A DNA stretch of 8,684 nt, taken from Oscillospiraceae bacterium (GTDB taxonomy: Bacteria > Bacillota > Clostridia > Oscillospirales > Ruminococcaceae). This document shows positions 5,918 to 8,684 of the stretch, piece by piece. Under the pieces are notes generated by a model. The model had not been told where the DNA came from. It saw nothing but the letters and a program-made list of their open reading frames with translations, and ran no database searches. Numbering within the stretch: the first letter of the stretch is position 1; every line of letters begins with the position of its first letter. The translations under genes and the position numbers were made by a program. The stretch is taken from the NCBI GenBank assembly GCA_016302655.1, contig JAEDNF010000054.1, forward strand, positions 1 through 8,684, in the 5' to 3' direction.

Positions 5918-7582
5918 TTAGCCGACAACAACAAGACCGGCGTTAATATATGCGTTTCTTATGATAGCCATAAATGCGTCATAAGACTCGTTTATCTTCT
6001 GCTGACAATTTTTAACCGCTTCAAGCTCGGAGCTTATCTCCCCTGCGCTTTCTACGATAGCTTTCATCTCGCTTTCGATCTCGTCTAAGGTTACGCCGAA
6101 GGATATAGCCCTGTCGTGCTGTCCTGCAATGAAAAGCATATACGCATAATAGAACGATACGGCGTCATAGTTTGCGTCGCTGTCTTTTTCGCTGCGGACA
6201 TATTCTATTGTGTCCTTTATCTCGTCGATAAGCTTGTAATAATCGTCCCTTGACGGCTCTTTGGTCGTAGTCGAGTTGCTCATATAACAGCATATATCGT
6301 AATAGCACTGCGCTATCTGCTTTTTATCGTAATCACAGTCTCCGCTTACCGCTTTTTCAAAGTACTTCTTTGAGTTTGCGGCTCTTGACTTAAGAGTAGC
6401 GGTATCGCTGTTATAATCCGAGAAGTACAGCTTTCCTATATCGTAATAAAGCTGTGCCGCCTTGCTGTCGTTTATATCAAGCGCATTTGCGTTGTTGTCG
6501 ATCGTGTTTCCTATCTTTACTATAGTGTCGTTCTTCCTCGATTCGTCCTCAAGCATAATGCAGTTTTCAATCAGCTTTTCGTATGCGTCTGCTCTGCCCG
6601 GGTAAATTGCGATCGCCTCATAATATGCCGCCGTATCGCTCTTTTCGAGAAGAAGCTCATAGTCGCCGTTATTGATGCTGACCGAAGCGGCGCTCAGCGC
6701 ACCTCCCGTAACAAGCATAACTGCGCTTGCGACTGCCGCCGCAATAAAGATATGCAGTTTTCTTCTGAGCTGTTTTTTCCATTGCCTTGTAACCTTGCCG
6801 GGATCCTGCAGATCTATCAGCAGTTCTTCACAGCTCTGATAACGGTTTTCGGGTGCAGGCTGTACGCACTTATCGATTATGGCTTCGATACCTTCGGACA
6901 ACGAAGGATTCCAATGCCTTACGGGAGCGTATGCCATGCCTGCTTTCGGCTCAACATTTGTAAGCAGGTGGTGCATGGTCATACCCAGCGCAAATATATC
7001 CGATCTTGCGTCGGTCTGACCGCTGTACTGCTCGGGCGGAGCGTAGCCCTTTGTTCCAAGCACCGTTGTATCGTATGCGTTATTCTCTTTATATTCTCTT
7101 GCTATGCCGAAATCGATTATGCTTATGTTGCCGTTTGGCTTTAACATAAGGTTTGCAGGCTTCATATCACGGTAGATTATCGGCTTTTTCTGCGAATGGA
7201 GATAAGACAGCACATCGCACGCCTGCATAGCCCAGCCGATGACCTTCTCTTCGCTCTGTGCGCCTTCTTCTTTAAGTATCTTGTCCAGCGACACGCCTTC
7301 AATATAGTCCATTACTATATAGATAGACTGCCCGTTGTCTATGATATCGACTATACGGGGCAAAGCCGGGTGGTCAAGCCCCTTTATCATATTTGCTTCG
7401 GCAAGCAGGCTGTTTATAACTATATCGTCTTTCTTGCCGTCGCCCTTTTTTCTGACCTCTTTTACCGCCCAGTTACGATTGAGGTGGGTATCCTGAGCAA
7501 GATAGACAAACGACATTCCGCCCTTGCCGATAAGCTTAAGTATTTCATATTTTCCGTCAATTACGGTGCCTGTTTCAGTCAT
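5918..7582 (-). CDS. Membrane-anchored Hanks-type Ser/Thr protein kinase with extracytoplasmic TPR-like domain
   Basis: The 554-residue protein transfers phosphate from ATP to Ser/Thr. Residues about 12-260 are a complete kinase domain: Gly loop GKGGMSFVY (19-27), ATP-site Lys41 in WAVKEV, helix-C Glu62, catalytic loop YRDMKPAN (137-144; Asp139, Lys141, Asn144), DFG 157-159, and an activation segment with Thr172/Thr173/Thr177 ending in APPEQY. A basic stretch (266-277) precedes one transmembrane helix (about 277-299). The remaining 255 residues lie outside the membrane and are helical and Tyr-rich, with TPR-like stretches such as AAQLYYDIGKLYF and AQCYYDICCYM. PASTA repeats, usual in PrkC/PknB, are absent, so the sensed signal probably differs. 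The usual HRD is YRD; Arg and Asp are kept, so activity is expected. ATG 7582 overlaps the phosphatase stop by 8 nt and has a GGGAGAG site upstream. The adjoining PP2C is the natural antagonist. Confidence 0.95.
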   Translation of the reverse strand: MTETGTVIDGKYEILKLIGKGGMSFVYLAQDTHLNRNWAVKEVRKKGDGKKDDIVINSLLAEANMIKGLDHPALPRIVDIIDNGQSIYIVMDYIEGVSLDKILKEEGAQSEEKVIGWAMQACDVLSYLHSQKKPIIYRDMKPANLMLKPNGNISIIDFGIAREYKENNAYDTTVLGTKGYAPPEQYSGQTDARSDIFALGMTMHHLLTNVEPKAGMAYAPVRHWNPSLSEGIEAIIDKCVQPAPENRYQSCEELLIDLQDPGKVTRQWKKQLRRKLHIFIAAAVASAVMLVTGGALSAASVSINNGDYELLLEKSDTAAYYEAIAIYPGRADAYEKLIENCIMLEDESRKNDTIVKIGNTIDNNANALDINDSKAAQLYYDIGKLYFSDYNSDTATLKSRAANSKKYFEKAVSGDCDYDKKQIAQCYYDICCYMSNSTTTKEPSRDDYYKLIDEIKDTIEYVRSEKDSDANYDAVSFYYAYMLFIAGQHDRAISFGVTLDEIESEMKAIVESAGEISSELEAVKNCQQKINESYDAFMAIIRNAYINAGLVVVG

Positions 7583-8354
7583 CGTTCTCTCCCTGCATAG
7601 CCTTTATCAGCAATGCTGTAATATTATCTCTCTCGCCTCTTGCTTTTACAAGGCCGCCAATATCGCAAAGAGCCGTGTTCATTGCCTCTTTGCCCGAATT
7701 AAAAGCGGCGCTGAACGCCGTGTACATTTCTTCTTCGGATACATTATGCCGAAAGCCGTCGGAGCAGAGCATATATCCGCCCTCTTCGCCCCTGCCGAAA
7801 AGCACCTGCGGCGTGACCGATTCGCAAGCTCCCACGCACTGCAGGAGAATATTCCTGCGGCTGTCATTCTTCGCCTGCTGCTCAGTCATATTACCGTTAC
7901 GCACTTCTCTTGCGACAAAGGTCTGATCCTCCGTCAGCTGTCTTATCGAGGTATCTATGCGGTACGCACGGGTATCTCCGACATGAACGGCGATATATTC
8001 CCCCCCGATAAAGAGCATACCGGTAAAGGTCGTTCCGAGCTGACAGTTATTACTGCCGCCGTACCGTGAAAGCTTAATATTCAGCACCTCAAGCTTATGC
8101 ACCCAATCAGCCGCAACAGCTCTTATATCGTGCAAAGTAAGCGCAGAGGGCAGTTTTTCGTCAAACCAGCGGTCAAACTCACGGATAACAACAGCGCTTG
8201 CAAGCTCGCCTTTGCTAAGTCCTCCCATACCATCGCATATCGCCGCCATAAGTATCTCACCGCCTGCATATTCTGCACGCCTTACGACAAAGCTGTCCTG
8301 GTTTATTTCCTTTAAAATGCCGGCGTCGGTATATGCCGCAACCAAATACCTCAT
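7575..8354 (-). CDS. PP2C-family Ser/Thr protein phosphatase
   Basis: The 259-residue cytoplasmic enzyme should be a metal-dependent (Mn/Mg) phosphatase removing phosphate from Ser/Thr. PP2C motifs are in order: DAGILKEINQDSF near the N-terminus (10-22), metal-binding Asp41 in ICDGMGG (39-45), LGTTFTGML (106-114), HVGDTRAYR (124-132), LTEDQTFV (140-147), CSDGF with Asp199, and RDNIT with Asp243. Length is that of a bare catalytic domain as in PrpC/Stp1; there is no signal peptide or membrane helix. The start at ATG 8354 is chosen because a GGAGG site lies 5 nt upstream; reading from a TTG at 8408 would add a low-complexity Ser-rich leader overlapping the FHA gene. It sits 16 nt after the FHA gene and overlaps the kinase gene by 8 nt, so it most likely reverses the phosphorylation made by that kinase. 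Confidence 0.95.
   Translation of the reverse strand: MRYLVAAYTDAGILKEINQDSFVVRRAEYAGGEILMAAICDGMGGLSKGELASAVVIREFDRWFDEKLPSALTLHDIRAVAADWVHKLEVLNIKLSRYGGSNNCQLGTTFTGMLFIGGEYIAVHVGDTRAYRIDTSIRQLTEDQTFVAREVRNGNMTEQQAKNDSRRNILLQCVGACESVTPQVLFGRGEEGGYMLCSDGFRHNVSEEEMYTAFSAAFNSGKEAMNTALCDIGGLVKARGERDNITALLIKAMQGENDD
7587..7593 (-). promoter_or_regulatory. Ribosome binding site of the Ser/Thr kinase
   Basis: The minus strand reads GGGAGAG shortly before ATG 7582, within the last codons of the phosphatase gene. The 8-nt gene overlap means kinase and phosphatase translation are likely coupled, which would help fix their ratio. Confidence 0.6.
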
Positions 8355-8359
8355 CTGTC

Positions 8360-8364
8360 CCTCC
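8360..8364 (-). promoter_or_regulatory. Ribosome binding site deciding the phosphatase start
   Basis: The minus strand reads GGAGG 5 nt before ATG 8354, in the 16-nt gap after the FHA stop codon. This supports ATG 8354 rather than TTG 8408. Confidence 0.8.
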
Positions 8365-8370
8365 GAATGA

Positions 8371-8684
8371 TCATCCGCCGTAGCCGAAGATGAACTCTTC
8401 GTTTGCAAGCATTATCCTGTCGCCGTCTTTAAGTGCATACTCAGTCATCGGCAAAAGCTCATTGCCGTTTAAATATGTCTTGTTTGTTGAATCCTTGTCC
8501 ATTATGTAATAGCAATCGCCTTTCAATATGATATCTGCGTGCTGACGGCTTATTGTGCGGTCGTCCTTCAAGGCATAGTCGCAGACTCTCTCACAGCGCC
8601 CTATCCTGAAAGTTTTGAATCTTACCGCTACCTTTTCACCGGTTTTCACTCTGAGCAGCGACGGGAAGCACAGAGTTTCCTCAT
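8371..8684 (-). CDS. FHA-domain protein, C-terminal part only (N-terminus beyond window)
   Basis: The last 103 codons of a gene that enters from the right edge. FHA domains bind phosphothreonine peptides. The signature is complete: FRIGR, ISRQHADI (Ser-Arg-x-His) and NKTYLNG (Asn-x-Thr-x-x-Asn-Gly), ending in DGDRIMLANEEFIFGYGG just before the TGA at 8371-8373. A GTG at 8649 could be taken for a start, but it has no Shine-Dalgarno and the frame stays open upstream to the edge (EETLCFPSLLR precedes it). That segment reads like the usual lead-in to the first FHA strand, so the FHA domain is probably the C-terminal domain of a longer protein. From memory it resembles Clostridia proteins with an N-terminal DUF6382-type domain, but this cannot be tested here. 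It is the likely reader of phosphothreonines made by the kinase two genes downstream. Confidence 0.88.
   Translation of the reverse strand, partial: EETLCFPSLLRVKTGEKVAVRFKTFRIGRCERVCDYALKDDRTISRQHADIILKGDCYYIMDKDSTNKTYLNGNELLPMTEYALKDGDRIMLANEEFIFGYGG

Larger units (their letters stand above)
1..8684 (-). other. Single co-directional gene cluster (probable operon)
   Basis: All six genes share the minus strand. The junctions, in transcription order, are a 16-nt gap, an 8-nt overlap, a 19-nt gap, a 4-nt overlap and a 3-nt gap. No hairpin-plus-T-run terminator and no room for a promoter is seen between them, so the promoter must lie beyond the right edge or inside a gene. Conserved co-transcription would place reader, eraser, writer, possible scaffold, membrane protein and surface protein under one control. 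Confidence 0.75.

Noticed and set aside
5899..5934. Upstream TTG start for the repeat protein at 5934
   Set aside because: It would overlap the kinase stop and put a hydrophilic stretch before the transmembrane helix, while ATG 5898 has a GGAGGGG site 6 nt away.
5288..6088. 266-codon plus-strand open frame, Ser/Val rich
   Set aside because: It is antisense to the repeat protein and kinase genes. Its Ser/Val repetition is the complement of the tandem repeat, it lacks a convincing ribosome binding site, and the minus-strand genes have clear domains.
7524..8069. 181-codon plus-strand open frame across the kinase/phosphatase junction
   Set aside because: It is fully antisense to motif-complete PP2C and kinase genes, and no domain is visible in its product.
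8355..8408. Upstream TTG start for the phosphatase at 8408
   Set aside because: The added 18 residues are a low-complexity leader overlapping the FHA gene; ATG 8354 has a GGAGG at ideal spacing and begins the PP2C fold directly.
8682..8684. ATG at the extreme right edge as FHA start
   Set aside because: It is in another frame, which meets a TGA after twelve codons; the FHA frame enters from beyond the edge.

Overview
The whole window is read on the minus strand and is packed with six genes, the first and last cut by the window edges. Spacing runs from an 8-nt overlap to a 19-nt gap, so no independent promoter or terminator can be placed and the set looks like one polycistronic unit transcribed from right to left. 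Strong purine-rich Shine-Dalgarno sites, heavy use of ATA, AGA/AGG and GTA codons, a mid-range GC content judged by eye, and Gram-positive-style surface protein architecture suggest a Clostridia member of the Ruminococcus/Oscillospiraceae or Eubacterium siraeum type. That placement is inference, not proof.

In order of transcription, the right edge (8371-8684) holds the C-terminal part of a protein ending in an intact FHA (phosphothreonine-binding) domain. It is followed by a PP2C-type phosphatase (7575-8354) and a membrane-anchored Ser/Thr kinase (5918-7582). The kinase has one transmembrane helix and a long extracytoplasmic, TPR-like C-terminal half instead of PASTA repeats. Next is a single-pass protein (5269-5898) whose acidic tail carries five near-identical decapeptides rich in Thr-x-x-Asp and Thr-x-x-Leu, then a small four-helix membrane protein (4805-5272). 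Last is an exported protein of at least 1600 residues (1-4801, unfinished at the left edge) made of a carboxypeptidase-regulatory-like domain, four MBG-like modules, a BIG2-like module and a long array of Ig-like modules.

The likely logic is a writer/eraser/reader circuit. The kinase phosphorylates threonines, the phosphatase removes the phosphates, and the FHA protein reads them. The repeat-bearing membrane protein is an attractive substrate and docking scaffold. The two membrane proteins and the giant surface protein would be the controlled machine or the sensed structure. The kinase-phosphatase-FHA trio recalls the PpkA/PppA/Fha threonine phosphorylation pathway of type VI secretion and the PrkC/PrpC pairs of Firmicutes, but the surrounding genes differ. 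This assembly is the main candidate for an under-described system here. No RNA genes, mobile elements, CRISPR arrays or intergenic stretches of notable length are visible.
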